Shown here: positions 55,270 through 63,337 of the stretch, piece by piece | How the letters are laid out: the number at the start of each line of letters is the position of its first letter | Numbering within the stretch: position 1 is the first letter of the stretch | From: Selenomonas ruminantium AC2024 | GTDB lineage: Bacteria > Bacillota > Negativicutes > Selenomonadales > Selenomonadaceae | NCBI RefSeq assembly: GCF_000687995.1 | Contig: NZ_JIAC01000001.1 | Coordinates: 2,542,001 to 2,606,000, forward strand | Length of the DNA stretch: 64,000 bases | Reading direction: 5' to 3' | Made by a program: the position numbers and the translations under genes | The notes under the pieces: model-generated | The model's database searches: none | What the model was told of the DNA's origin: nothing | What the model saw: only the letters and a program-made list of their open reading frames with translations

Positions 55270-56133
55270 TCATTCTCCTTCCGCAAATCCCACACTCATA
55301 TTAATATCCCCTAACCGTGTTCTGGCGCATATACGGAAGGTCGTAAGTTTGGGGCTGGCAATGCGGATTTTGCTGCCCACAATAGTCCCCGGCGGCGTAA
55401 TGCGCATTTCCTTATCCTTGAACACATCATTAATATTGGATACCCCACGGCCCACAATGATGTTCACCGCTTCTTCTACGGATTCACTTGCTTCATCTTC
55501 CGTAATCTCGTCATTTTCCTCGGCATCCAGCATCACCGTGGCAAAATCCTTCATGGTTTTGTCATCCATGTACACGATAGCCCGGCCATTGGGAATCCCC
55601 GTCAGGCCTACAATGACAGCGATACCGCTGATGTCCAGAAAACTGCGTTCCTCTTCCTGCAGTTCCACTTCACTGTGTACACCGGTCATGCTGAAAATGC
55701 CCTGCTGCAATGCCTTCACAAACGGTTTTGCGTAGGACTCACGCAGGACAGCCACCTTCCCTGCCTTGCTCTGGCAAAGAATCATCAATGTATCGATAAG
55801 TTCATTGATGCTGACCGGTTTTTGCAAGAAGGCACTGATGCCCACTTCACGGCCCCGGGCCACAAGGCTGGCATCCTTCATGGCACTGATCATAACGATC
55901 TTGGCTTCAGGATCCACAGCACGAATCCGGCGGCTGCATTCAAGGCCATCAGCATCCGGAAGATTCATATCCATGGTAACCACAGCCGGCTTGAATTGCT
56001 CATAGAGCTCCACTGCTTCAGCAGCATTTTTGGCTTGCGCGCATACTTCGAAGTTCGTCCTTGCCAGATTCCCTTCAATCATCGCACGGCTGACCTTCGA
56101 ATCATCGACGATCATTACTTTGACTTTCTCCAC
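55270..56133 (-). CDS. Response regulator with C-terminal CheX/CheC-like domain
   Basis: The 287 residues join a receiver (1-120; VKVMIVDDSKVSRAMI, phospho-acceptor in VVTMDMNLPDADG, ISAMKDAS, conserved Lys in LQKPVS) to a CheX-like domain from about residue 125 (YAKPFVKALQQGIFSMTG, ISGIAVIVGLTGIPNGRAIVYMDDKTMKDFATVML, ASESVEEAVNIIVGRGVSNIN). This suggests a receiver whose phosphorylation can be read or erased by its own phosphatase-like domain. The start is GTG at 56133 with CAGGTGA upstream. Confidence 0.87.
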   Translation of the reverse strand: MEKVKVMIVDDSKVSRAMIEGNLARTNFEVCAQAKNAAEAVELYEQFKPAVVTMDMNLPDADGLECSRRIRAVDPEAKIVMISAMKDASLVARGREVGISAFLQKPVSINELIDTLMILCQSKAGKVAVLRESYAKPFVKALQQGIFSMTGVHSEVELQEEERSFLDISGIAVIVGLTGIPNGRAIVYMDDKTMKDFATVMLDAEENDEITEDEASESVEEAVNIIVGRGVSNINDVFKDKEMRITPPGTIVGSKIRIASPKLTTFRICARTRLGDINMSVGFAEGE

Positions 56134-56266
56134 AAATGCTCACCTGCTTCTCTACATTCCTTACATTTGCCAACACTTAAAAATAGGAACTCGTTACTGT
56201 TACAATTTTCATAACTTAACTTTTCGCTATAGTGTGAGAAAATCCCTGCCTGCCAAAAAAATAATT

Positions 56267-57745
56267 TTAGATTTCGCTTTTGCCTACGGCATCAAAAGTT
56301 TTCACGATGGAAGCTGCCGGTTCCTTATCCATTTTGCTGACCACATAAACGGCCAGCAGCGAGAGCAGGAATCCCGGCACGATTTCATAAAGCCCCAGCC
56401 AGTCAATCTGCTTCCAGACGAGCACCGTAATGCCCCCCACGATGATACCGGCCAGCACCCCATTGCGGGTGGTACGGCGCCAGAAGAGAGCACACAGCAG
56501 AGCCGGCCCGAAGGCAGCACCAAATCCCGCCCAGGCATAGGCCACCATGTCTAAAATAAAGCTGGAAGGATTCAAACCGATAAAAATCGCCAGTGAGGCG
56601 ATAATCAAAACCGAAGCCCGGCTGATCCAGATAAGTTCCGTAGTCTCCGCTTCCTTGCGCAAAAGCGTGCGGTAAAAATCCTGAGCAAAGGCAGATGCCG
56701 CTACCAGAAGCTGTGCCGAAGCCGTACTCATAATGGCTGCCAGTACAGCCGAGAGAATCAAGCCTGCCACAATCGGCGGGAAAAGTTCATTGGTCATCAC
56801 CAAAAATACCGTTTCCGACTCCGTGCCCGCCAGTTCATGGGACAGGAACACGCGGCCCACCATACCCACAGCGACTGCCGCAGCCAGAGAGAGCACCACC
56901 CAGGTCATGGCAATGCGGGTGGCCTGTTTGATTTCCTTGGAACTGGAAATCGCCATAAAACGCACGAGAATATGCGGCTGGCCGAAGTAGCCAATGCCCC
57001 AGGCCAGCAGGGAAATCAGTTCAATCGTGCCCAAGGTCGAACCATCCGGTTTGGTGAAAGGTTCCAGCATGGAATGGCTTACGTTGTCAATGGCATTTAC
57101 CGTAGCCGTATAACCTCCCATCTCCATAGCCGCCGTAATGGGCACCACCAAGATGGCGAAGAACATCATAACACCCTGAATAAAATCCGTGCGGGACACA
57201 GCCAAGAAACCGCCCACCAGCGTATAGAACACCACCGAACCGGCACCGATAAAGATGGCATACTCATAAGGCAAACCGAACACCGTTTCAAAGAGACGGC
57301 CGGAAGACACAAACCCCGAGGATGTATATATAGTAAAGAAAATCAAAATAAACACCGCCGGGATGGTGCGCAGCAAGCCGCTGTTATCCTCAAAGCGGTT
57401 CTCCAAAAATTGGGGCACCGTCAGGGAATTCTTGGCCAGCTCCGTGTACTTTCTAAGGCGGGCCGCCACAAAATGCCAGTTGGCCCAGGTACCGAGGGCA
57501 ATGCCCACCGCAATCCATCCGGCATTAAGTCCGGCCAGATACGCAAAGCCCGGCACGCCCATAAGCATCCAACCGCTCATGTCGGAAGCCTCGGCACTCA
57601 TGGAAGTAACCCAGGCTCCTAATTTACGGTTGCCCAAAAAATAATCGCTCATATTGCGGGTACGGCGGTAATAATAAACACCAATGGCCATCATCAGGCC
57701 AATGTAGAGAATAAAGGTATTGATAATCGCTAATTGACTTGTCAA
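56267..57745 (-). CDS. putP: Sodium/proline symporter PutP
   Basis: Imports proline with Na+. TTG at 57745 is chosen because GGAGGA lies 7 bases upstream; this gives 492 residues, normal for the family. About 12-13 membrane helices are visible. SSS-family features include YFLGNRKLGAWVTSMSAEASDMSGWMLMGVPGFAYLAGL (Na+ site), KYTELAKNSLTVPQFLENRF, ISSSKEIKQATRIAM and SAVLAAIMSTASAQLLVAASAFAQDFYR. It is single, with a promoter upstream that faces the divergent FAD gene. Confidence 0.92.
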   Translation of the reverse strand: MTSQLAIINTFILYIGLMMAIGVYYYRRTRNMSDYFLGNRKLGAWVTSMSAEASDMSGWMLMGVPGFAYLAGLNAGWIAVGIALGTWANWHFVAARLRKYTELAKNSLTVPQFLENRFEDNSGLLRTIPAVFILIFFTIYTSSGFVSSGRLFETVFGLPYEYAIFIGAGSVVFYTLVGGFLAVSRTDFIQGVMMFFAILVVPITAAMEMGGYTATVNAIDNVSHSMLEPFTKPDGSTLGTIELISLLAWGIGYFGQPHILVRFMAISSSKEIKQATRIAMTWVVLSLAAAVAVGMVGRVFLSHELAGTESETVFLVMTNELFPPIVAGLILSAVLAAIMSTASAQLLVAASAFAQDFYRTLLRKEAETTELIWISRASVLIIASLAIFIGLNPSSFILDMVAYAWAGFGAAFGPALLCALFWRRTTRNGVLAGIIVGGITVLVWKQIDWLGLYEIVPGFLLSLLAVYVVSKMDKEPAASIVKTFDAVGKSEI

Positions 57746-57796
57746 AAAGTTTCCTCCTCCTGCTTTCAGGTTTTCAAGTTTACAATAACAGCTTAA

Positions 57797-57826
57797 ATTA
57801 TACTTGCTTTTACCCCCATTTGGCAA
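57797..57826 (-). promoter_or_regulatory. Promoter of putP
   Basis: On the minus strand, TTGCCA (57821-57826), 18 bases, TATAAT (57797-57802). Confidence 0.65.
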
Positions 57827-57919
57827 CTTTATTTTTATAGGAGCTATAATATTATCGTTATAGTTGACAAAATGCGTCCGATTTTTTCGCGATTTTTTTC
57901 ATTTTGCAGGAAAAAACAC

Positions 57920-57948
57920 TTGCATTATCGAAAATCTTCCCGTATAAT
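57920..57948 (+). promoter_or_regulatory. Promoter of the FAD-dependent oxidoreductase gene
   Basis: TTGCAT (57920-57925), a 17-base spacer, TATAAT (57943-57948). It leaves a leader of about 110 nt, with a hairpin CGCAGATAGCCT...AGGCTGAATCTGCG (57982-58029) followed by CTCTTTT, which might attenuate transcription. Confidence 0.65.
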
Positions 57949-58065
57949 AGCTAAGGTTTTTCGGAAAACGCTAGGAATAAACGCAGATAGCCTTAGTCTA
58001 AGTATATCTTGGTACAGGCTGAATCTGCGCTCTTTTCGTGTGTGTAAAATTAGGAGGAAGTACCT

Positions 58066-59448
58066 ATGAAGAAGTATGATGTTGTGATTGTGGGCGGTGG
58101 CCCCGCCGGTATCTTTGCCGCTTATGAACTGGCAGAAAAAAGCCCCGAGCTCAAAGTATTGCTGCTCGAGAGCGGTAAGGATATCTATACCCGTGTCTGC
58201 CCCATTTCCGCAGGCAAAGTGAAAGGCTGCATTGGCTGCAAGCCCTGCAGCATCATGCGCGGCTTCGGTGGTGCCGGTGCTTTCTCCGATGGCAAATACA
58301 ACTTCACCACTCAGTTCGGCGGCTGGCTCAATGAATACCTGTCTGACGAAGAAGTCATGGACCTCATCTATTATGTAGATAAAATCAACATGAAGCACGG
58401 CGCTCCGGCTCAGGTATTCAGCACGGAAAACAGCGACATCGGCTACAAGGCCATTCAGCATGATTTGCACCTGTTGGCTGCCAGCGTCCGCCATCTGGGC
58501 ACGGAAAACAATCTGGAAATGCTCAAGGCTACCTATGAATACCTCAAGGACAAAGTGGAATTCCGCTTTGAATGTCCCGTAGCCCATATCCATTCGGACG
58601 GTCAGGGTGAAAACGAAGTGGAACTTACGGACGGCGAAAAAATTGCCGCCGAATACCTGATTGTCGCTCCCGGCCGCGCCGGTGCCGAGTGGTTCTCCAC
58701 GGAATGTGACACCCTTGGCCTCAAGCAGGAAAACAACCGCGTAGATGTCGGTGTCCGTGTGGAAGTTCCCGATGAAATTTGGAACCCCATCACGAGTCAG
58801 GTTTATGAAGCCAAGCTCGTATACCGCACCAAACGTTACGGCGACCAGGTGCGCACCTTCTGCATGAACCCGCACGGTCATGTCGTTATGGAAAACACCG
58901 ACGGCATCATCACCGTCAACGGCCACTCCTACAGCGACCCGAAACTGCAGAGCAAGAACACCAACTTCGCCCTGCTGGTCAGCAACCGCTTCACGGAGCC
59001 CTTCCACTCCCCGCATCAGTACGGCAAGCGCATTGCCTCCTTCTCCAACCTCTTAGGCGGCGGCATTATCGTGCAGCGCTTCGGCGATTTGATGAAGGGA
59101 CGCCGCTCCAACGCCCATCGCATGAGCAAGAGCTTCACCCGTCCGACCCTGCAGGCAACGCCGGGCGACCTTTCTCTGGTTCTGCCCAAGCGCCATGTGG
59201 ACAACCTCATTGAAATGATTCAGGCGCTCGACAACATCGCGCCGGGCATGACCAATGACGATACCCTGCTCTACGGTGTAGAAGTAAAATTCTACAGCTC
59301 CCGCGTAAAACTCACGAATCAGCTGGAAACGGAACTCAAAAACGTCTTCGCCATTGGCGATGGCGCTGGCGTAACCCGCGGTCTTTCTCAGGCAGGTGCC
59401 AGCGGTGTCTATGTAGCCCGCCAGATTATTGAACGCAGCAAGAAATAA
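58066..59448 (+). CDS. FAD-dependent oxidoreductase (COG2509-like)
   Basis: The 460 residues start with the FAD dinucleotide motif YDVVIVGGGPAGIFAAYELAEK and a second FAD-contact region near the end (NVFAIGDGAGVTRGLSQAGASGVYVARQI). Between them are a Cys-rich stretch KGCIGCKPCSIMRGFGGAGAFSDGKYN and LIVAPGRAGAEWF. This matches a family of uncharacterised FAD dehydrogenases. The CIGCKPC cysteines might bind metal or a cluster, or be redox active. Substrate unknown. AGGAGG precedes the ATG. Confidence 0.85.
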   Translation: MKKYDVVIVGGGPAGIFAAYELAEKSPELKVLLLESGKDIYTRVCPISAGKVKGCIGCKPCSIMRGFGGAGAFSDGKYNFTTQFGGWLNEYLSDEEVMDLIYYVDKINMKHGAPAQVFSTENSDIGYKAIQHDLHLLAASVRHLGTENNLEMLKATYEYLKDKVEFRFECPVAHIHSDGQGENEVELTDGEKIAAEYLIVAPGRAGAEWFSTECDTLGLKQENNRVDVGVRVEVPDEIWNPITSQVYEAKLVYRTKRYGDQVRTFCMNPHGHVVMENTDGIITVNGHSYSDPKLQSKNTNFALLVSNRFTEPFHSPHQYGKRIASFSNLLGGGIIVQRFGDLMKGRRSNAHRMSKSFTRPTLQATPGDLSLVLPKRHVDNLIEMIQALDNIAPGMTNDDTLLYGVEVKFYSSRVKLTNQLETELKNVFAIGDGAGVTRGLSQAGASGVYVARQIIERSKK

Positions 59449-59480
59449 ATTAGCGACAATATGTAAGACATACGAAAACA

Positions 59481-59530
59481 GCCCGGTGGCTGATGATGCT
59501 TTCCCATCTATCAGCCACCGGGCGTCTTTT
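59481..59530 (+). terminator. Bidirectional terminator between the FAD gene and recX
   Basis: GCCCGGTGGCTGAT (59481-59494) pairs with ATCAGCCACCGGGC (59510-59523), followed by GTCTTTT. Closely related to the hairpin at 874-921 and to H3. Confidence 0.9.
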
Positions 59531-59538
59531 ATTGCACG

Positions 59539-60045
59539 TTATTCATCTATCTCGTCTTCCTGTCCGGCCAGGAACGCATTCACTGCCCGATAAATCGCCG
59601 AGCTCTGATAGCCCCGCCGAAACAGGGCCGCCATGAGTTTCTGCTTATCCTGGCTGCGCTTATACTTGCTCGTAAGTACCCGAAGCGCTTTTTCGTATTC
59701 GCGCTCACCAACCGCTTCCCGATCATCGGGAATGCAGGACTTCACCAATGCGGAAGGATAGCCCTTCTGCTTGAGCTTTTCGCAAATCTGCCGCACGGAA
59801 TAGCTGCTGTCCATGTAGAGATAGTTAAAGCGCCGCGGGCAGGATTCGGCATCATTTAGGTAATGCTTTTCCTGCAGGCGGGCAATGGCTGCAGATGCCT
59901 CTTCTTCCTCATAGCCCTTGGCCATGAGTTTTTCAAAGAGACGTTTCTCGCTGTACTCCTGCCGGGCCAGCATATCCACAGCGGTCACGAGGGCAGGTTT
60001 CACAGGCTTGCGTTTGGGCTGCCCATAACCTTGGTTTCCCCACAT
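59539..60045 (-). CDS. recX: Regulatory protein RecX
   Basis: Binds and modulates RecA filaments. The 168 residues have the three-helix repeats of the family: AVDMLARQEYSEKRLFEKLMAKGYEEEEASAAIARLQEKHYLNDAE, then YMDSSYSVRQICEKLKQKGYPSALVKSCI, then FRRGYQSSAIYRAVNAFL. ATG lies 3 bases after the recA stop, with GAGGAA inside the recA end, so the two are coupled. Confidence 0.93.
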   Translation of the reverse strand: MWGNQGYGQPKRKPVKPALVTAVDMLARQEYSEKRLFEKLMAKGYEEEEASAAIARLQEKHYLNDAESCPRRFNYLYMDSSYSVRQICEKLKQKGYPSALVKSCIPDDREAVGEREYEKALRVLTSKYKRSQDKQKLMAALFRRGYQSSAIYRAVNAFLAGQEDEIDE

Positions 60046-60048
60046 GGA

Positions 60049-61128
60049 TTATTCCTCGTCCATATCGCCACTGGCCTCAGTGGGTGCTGCTTTTTCCAAT
60101 GCCTCGGCATCGCTGACCAGCTTTTCGCGAACCTTGCGCTCGATTTCTTCGACCATGGCCGGATTGGCTTCGAGTTCCACCTTGGCTTTTTCCTTGCCCT
60201 GGCCTAAGCGCGTACCTTCATAGGAATACCAGGCACCGCTCTTGTCCACGATTTCCAGTTCCACGCCCATGTCGATAAGCGTCCCCAGACGGGAAACACC
60301 TTCGCCGTACATGATGTCAAATTCTGCGGTCTTGAACGGCGGCGCAATCTTATTCTTGACGATTTTAACTTTGGTACGGTTACCTACCACATCAGCCCCC
60401 TGCGTAATCTTTTCACCCTTGCGCACTTCCATGCGTACGGAAGAATAGAACTTCAGCGCACGACCGCCGGTGGTTACTTCCGGGTTACCGTAGGTCACGC
60501 CCACTTTTTCACGAATCTGGTTGATGAAAATGGCCACGGTCTGGGACTTATTGATGACACCGGTGAGCTTTCTCATAGCCTGGCTCATGAGGCGGGCATG
60601 AAGGCCCACATGACTGTCACCCATTTCGCCGTCAATTTCCGCCTTGGGCACGAGTGCCGCTACGGAGTCCACTACGATGATGTCAATGGCGCCACTGCGC
60701 ACCAGAGCATCCACAATGTCCAGCGCCTGTTCACCAGTATCCGGCTGAGAAATCAGCAGTTCGTCAATATCGACCCCCAGCTTCTGCGCATATACCGGGT
60801 CTAATGCGTGTTCCGCATCGATGAAAGCGGCAATACCGCCATTTCTCTGCGCTTCGGCAATCATATGCAGAGTTACCGTCGTCTTACCGGAAGATTCCGG
60901 GCCATAAATCTCAATGATACGGCCGCGGGGAATGCCGCCAGTACCCAAAGCAATATCTATGGGCAAAATCCCTGTGGGGATGACGGACACATTCATCTGG
61001 GCCCGGGCATCACCCAAGCGCATGATGGAACCTTTACCAAAATCCTTCTCAATTTTTTTCATGGCGTTAGCCAATGCTAATTTTTTGTTATCATCTACAG
61101 CCTTGCGGTCAGTTTTCTCTGCTGCCAT
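60049..61128 (-). CDS. recA: Recombinase RecA
   Basis: DNA strand-exchange protein and SOS co-protease. The 359 residues have Walker [29 protein letters not shown], the L2/ATP-binding [20 protein letters not shown] and an acidic tail ending MDEE. The promoter is at 61177-61205. No obvious Firmicute LexA box (GAAC...GTTC) is seen, but a perfect TGTGAAAT/ATTTCACA palindrome lies just upstream. Confidence 0.97.
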   Translation of the reverse strand: MAAEKTDRKAVDDNKKLALANAMKKIEKDFGKGSIMRLGDARAQMNVSVIPTGILPIDIALGTGGIPRGRIIEIYGPESSGKTTVTLHMIAEAQRNGGIAAFIDAEHALDPVYAQKLGVDIDELLISQPDTGEQALDIVDALVRSGAIDIIVVDSVAALVPKAEIDGEMGDSHVGLHARLMSQAMRKLTGVINKSQTVAIFINQIREKVGVTYGNPEVTTGGRALKFYSSVRMEVRKGEKITQGADVVGNRTKVKIVKNKIAPPFKTAEFDIMYGEGVSRLGTLIDMGVELEIVDKSGAWYSYEGTRLGQGKEKAKVELEANPAMVEEIERKVREKLVSDAEALEKAAPTEASGDMDEE

Positions 61129-61176
61129 TCTATCTGCATCCTTTCTTACATTTCATTACCTGTCACAACAGTTTTT

Positions 61177-61205
61177 ATTATATTAGAAATATCCTTTTTT
61201 GACAA
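61177..61205 (-). promoter_or_regulatory. Promoter of recA-recX
   Basis: On the minus strand, TTGTCA (61200-61205), 17 bases, TATAAT (61177-61182). Confidence 0.7.
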
Positions 61206-61214
61206 TACACCATG

Positions 61215-61233
61215 TGTGAAATATTATTTCACA
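61215..61233. promoter_or_regulatory. Palindromic operator candidate upstream of recA
   Basis: TGTGAAAT-ATT-ATTTCACA, a perfect 8-bp inverted repeat about 10 bases beyond the -35 box. It resembles Rex sites (TTGTGAA-N6-TTCACAA) but has a 7-base centre. Confidence 0.45.
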
Positions 61234-61257
61234 GTATTTTTTATAATGCGCGCAAAA

Positions 61258-61292
61258 CGAGGCCATCAGCTCTTGTCAGCTGACGACCTCGT
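61258..61292 (-). terminator. Terminator after folB
   Basis: ACGAGGCCATCAGCT pairs with AGCTGACGACCTCGT (61258-61292; one mismatch), 15 bases after the folB stop. Confidence 0.75.
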
Positions 61293-61306
61293 TCTTTAAC
61301 GTTCAA

Positions 61307-61669
61307 TTATTTCTGGTGACGAACCACTTCGACCTCTACATAGTCAATGGGGCCGGAGATGGGTACAGACGGTTTGCGGATTCTGGCCATAGCGGTTTTG
61401 AAATGCGGATATTTTGCCAACAGTTTATCACCAATGGCTGCGGACAGGGAGCCCAGCATGGTATAGCGTTTGTTTTCCGTAATATCCTTAACGATGTCAT
61501 AGACAGCTGCCGTATCAACGCCATCTTTGAGCTCGTCCGACTCTACCAGCTTGTCGTCCTTGGTTTCAATTTCGACATCAATGTAGAATTTCTGCCCCTG
61601 CTCACGTTCATACTCGTAAACACCATGGAACCCATAAAACATCATGTTGAGAATTCTCACTTTTGCCAT
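61307..61669 (-). CDS. folB: Dihydroneopterin aldolase FolB
   Basis: Cleaves dihydroneopterin in folate synthesis. The 120 residues match the family: KVRILNMMFYGFHGVYEYEREQGQKFYIDVEIE (with the substrate Glu), DTAAVYDIVKDITENKRYTMLGSLSAAIGDKLL, and the C-terminal KPSVPISGPIDYVEVEV. ATG at 61669 follows GGAGTG. Other folate synthesis genes are not adjacent; folD and fhs lie about 38 kb away. Confidence 0.93.
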   Translation of the reverse strand: MAKVRILNMMFYGFHGVYEYEREQGQKFYIDVEIETKDDKLVESDELKDGVDTAAVYDIVKDITENKRYTMLGSLSAAIGDKLLAKYPHFKTAMARIRKPSVPISGPIDYVEVEVVRHQK

Positions 61670-61787
61670 TGTGGTCACTCCTATCACTTGTAATTCAGCT
61701 GAACCTGTATCGTTTATTACAGGGCTTTCTACATGTGTATTTCGCTAACCTGTGGCAAAATCCTGCCGAATACGCAAAATATTCTCG

Positions 61788-61865
61788 TTAATCGTTAAAC
61801 ATTTCTTCCCACATGCCATACGCACAGACTAAAAAAATCAATAACACTACAAATAAGTCACCCAT
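61788..61865 (-). CDS. Possible 25-residue membrane peptide
   Basis: A frame MGDLFVVLLIFLVCAYGMWEE... with a hydrophobic core, ending TAA at 61788. GAGG lies 11 bases upstream of the ATG, and an in-frame ATG pair exists further up. It sits between the NlpC terminator and folB. Such a short hydrophobic frame can occur by chance. Confidence 0.3.
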   Translation of the reverse strand: MGDLFVVLLIFLVCAYGMWEEMFND

Positions 61866-61894
61866 TTGCCTATCCCTCATCATATAGAAAAAGA

Positions 61895-61913
61895 GGAGAG
61901 GCTAAGCCTCTCC
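61895..61913 (-). terminator. Terminator after the NlpC/P60 gene
   Basis: GGAGAGGC-TAA-GCCTCTCC. On the minus strand it is followed by TCTTTTTC. Confidence 0.85.
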
Positions 61914-61924
61914 CTAAAAGCTCA

Positions 61925-62587
61925 TTACATCACCCGACGGGCACCCAGGTAGCAGCCACCCCAATAGGAGCTGTCCAAAGATGCTACGCTGACCCCGATG
62001 CTGGAGGACGCATGAATAAACTGACGGTCGCCGAGGTATATGCCCACATGGGACGCTCCCGGTGCATACGTCGAAAAGAACACTAAATCTCCAGGCATGA
62101 GTTCACCAGCAGGCGAACCTACTTCATACTGAACATCTGCCGTACGCGGAAGATGTACACCAGCATGAGCAAATACATACTGTACATAGCCAGAGCAGTC
62201 AAAACCGCTAGGGCTGGTACCACCGAATACATACGGTACACCAAGGTACTGCATGGATTCCGAAATGATGGTACGGTTGATGTAGTTGCTGCCATGAGAT
62301 ACCACCGGCATGGATTTGCCGAGAAGCGCCGTATAGGTGGACGGCCCTACCTGTCCATCTGCAGCCATCCCATGGGAAGACTGGAATACCTTAACTGCCT
62401 CAGCCGTGGCCGGACCGAAATCCCCATCAGCCGATACATCGTAACCAAGACGGACCAATTGTCCCTGAATCTCGGCTACTTCCGTGCCCTGGTCCCCTAC
62501 GCGGAATGCAGACGCACTACACACAGAAAACATGGACATAAGGATCATGGACAGCGCAAATACACGCTTTGTTGCTTTTTTGAACAA
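61925..62587 (-). CDS. NlpC/P60 cell-wall hydrolase with peptidoglycan-binding domain
   Basis: Exported endopeptidase that cuts peptidoglycan stem peptides. The 220 residues have a signal peptide (KKATKRVFALSMILMSMFSVCSASA), a PG_binding_1 domain (GTEVAEIQGQLVRLGYDVSADGDFGPATAEAVKVFQSSHGMAADG) and a catalytic NlpC/P60 domain with Cys in GFDCSGYVQ, His in SHVGIYLGD and a third site in FIHAS. TTG at 62587 is preferred because GGAG lies 9 bases upstream. A TTG at 62596 sits directly on the Shine-Dalgarno. Controlled by the c-di-AMP riboswitch upstream. Confidence 0.9.
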   Translation of the reverse strand: MFKKATKRVFALSMILMSMFSVCSASAFRVGDQGTEVAEIQGQLVRLGYDVSADGDFGPATAEAVKVFQSSHGMAADGQVGPSTYTALLGKSMPVVSHGSNYINRTIISESMQYLGVPYVFGGTSPSGFDCSGYVQYVFAHAGVHLPRTADVQYEVGSPAGELMPGDLVFFSTYAPGASHVGIYLGDRQFIHASSSIGVSVASLDSSYWGGCYLGARRVM

Positions 62588-62600
62588 AAAAGCCAACTCC

Positions 62601-62741
62601 TCTCTCTGTTCGCTTACGAGGTTAGCTGCCGGGCTCGGGTAGAGAAGACCACCCGCTACAATCCTTACACTGTCAAATAATGTAATCTTGAAGTTCGCCC
62701 CGAAAAATTGGTTCCCCCGCTCCTGGGCTGGATTCAGCTTA
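62601..62741 (-). ncRNA. Cyclic di-AMP riboswitch (ydaO/yuaA type)
   Basis: On the minus strand, starting near 62741, the conserved blocks appear in order: GCTGAATCCAGCCC, GCGGGGGAACCAA, CGGGGCGAACTT, AGCGGGTGG, then CTACCCGAGCCCGGCAGCTAACCTCGTAAGCG and GAGAGAGGAG. This is the ydaO consensus. Such riboswitches turn off cell-wall hydrolase genes when c-di-AMP is high. It is directly upstream of an NlpC/P60 gene, a typical target. Confidence 0.9.
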
Positions 62742-62773
62742 ATCCTATGTATTTTTGAATACCCATTTTATAT

Positions 62774-62796
62774 AATACGACAAAAGTCGTCGTATT
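62774..62796. promoter_or_regulatory. Inverted repeat upstream of the c-di-AMP riboswitch
   Basis: AATACGAC (62774-62781) and GTCGTATT (62789-62796) with a 7-base centre, in the expected promoter region. Could be an operator. Confidence 0.4.
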
Positions 62797-62893
62797 CCTG
62801 CAAATTTTTTAATAAGATTTTAATTTTTGCACAATTCTAAATCAACTCCGATTTTTTCAGTTTCTTTTCAGAATTCATGCTGACATGAAAAGT

Positions 62894-62912
62894 GGCTGTC
62901 GTGACGACAGCC
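62894..62912 (-). terminator. Terminator after RNase P RNA
   Basis: GGCTGTCGT / ACGACAGCC, 9-bp stem. On the minus strand it is followed by ACTTTTC. Confidence 0.85.
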
Positions 62913-62936
62913 ATCTTATTTACATTTAGGTTGAAT

Positions 62937-63287
62937 AAGCAATCAATAAGCCGAGTTTTGTTCCATCCGCAAGCGGAGGCGACAATCATTTATCTAGGCA
63001 CGGCAGTTGCCTGCCGGCTCAAGCGACTCAACCCGGAAGGTTCCGCGGGCCGCATCATCCCTTCCCTATTTGGTCTTGCTCCGTGTGGGGTTTACCCAAG
63101 CCAGCCAGTCACCTGACTGCTGGTGCGCTCTTACCGCACCTTTCCACCCTTACCTGACATGTCAGGCGGTCTAAATCTCTATGGCACTATCCCTAAGGTC
63201 ACCCTCGCTGGACGTTATCCAGCACACTGCCCTATGGAGCCCGGACTTTCCTCATCTGGTGTCTAGCACCAGCCGCGATTGTCTTGA
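62937..63287 (-). ncRNA. rnpB: RNase P RNA (M1), bacterial type A-like
   Basis: Catalytic RNA that matures tRNA 5' ends. On the minus strand the conserved CR-I block is GAGGAAAGTCCGGGCTCC, followed by GGGTGACCTTAGGGATAGTGCCATAGAGA. CR-V lies near the 3' end, before CTCGGCTTATTG. AAGACAATC at the 5' end pairs with GATTGCTT at the 3' end as P1. A promoter and a terminator bracket it. Ends are approximate. Confidence 0.93.
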
Positions 63288-63308
63288 CAACTTATTTCAA
63301 CACGAAAA

Positions 63309-63337
63309 AGTATAACACTTTAAGAGGACTCTGTCAA
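63309..63337 (-). promoter_or_regulatory. Promoter of rnpB
   Basis: On the minus strand, TTGACA (63332-63337), 17 bases, TATACT (63309-63314). The -35 box lies within the end of the phosphopantetheinyl transferase gene. Confidence 0.8.

Noticed and set aside
57950-57996. Antiterminator pairing CTAAGG (57951) with CCTTAG (57991)
   Set aside because: The first arm lies at or before the predicted transcription start, so it would not be in the RNA.
62892-63116. 74-residue plus-strand reading frame
   Set aside because: It lies antisense to RNase P RNA, a frequent false gene call.
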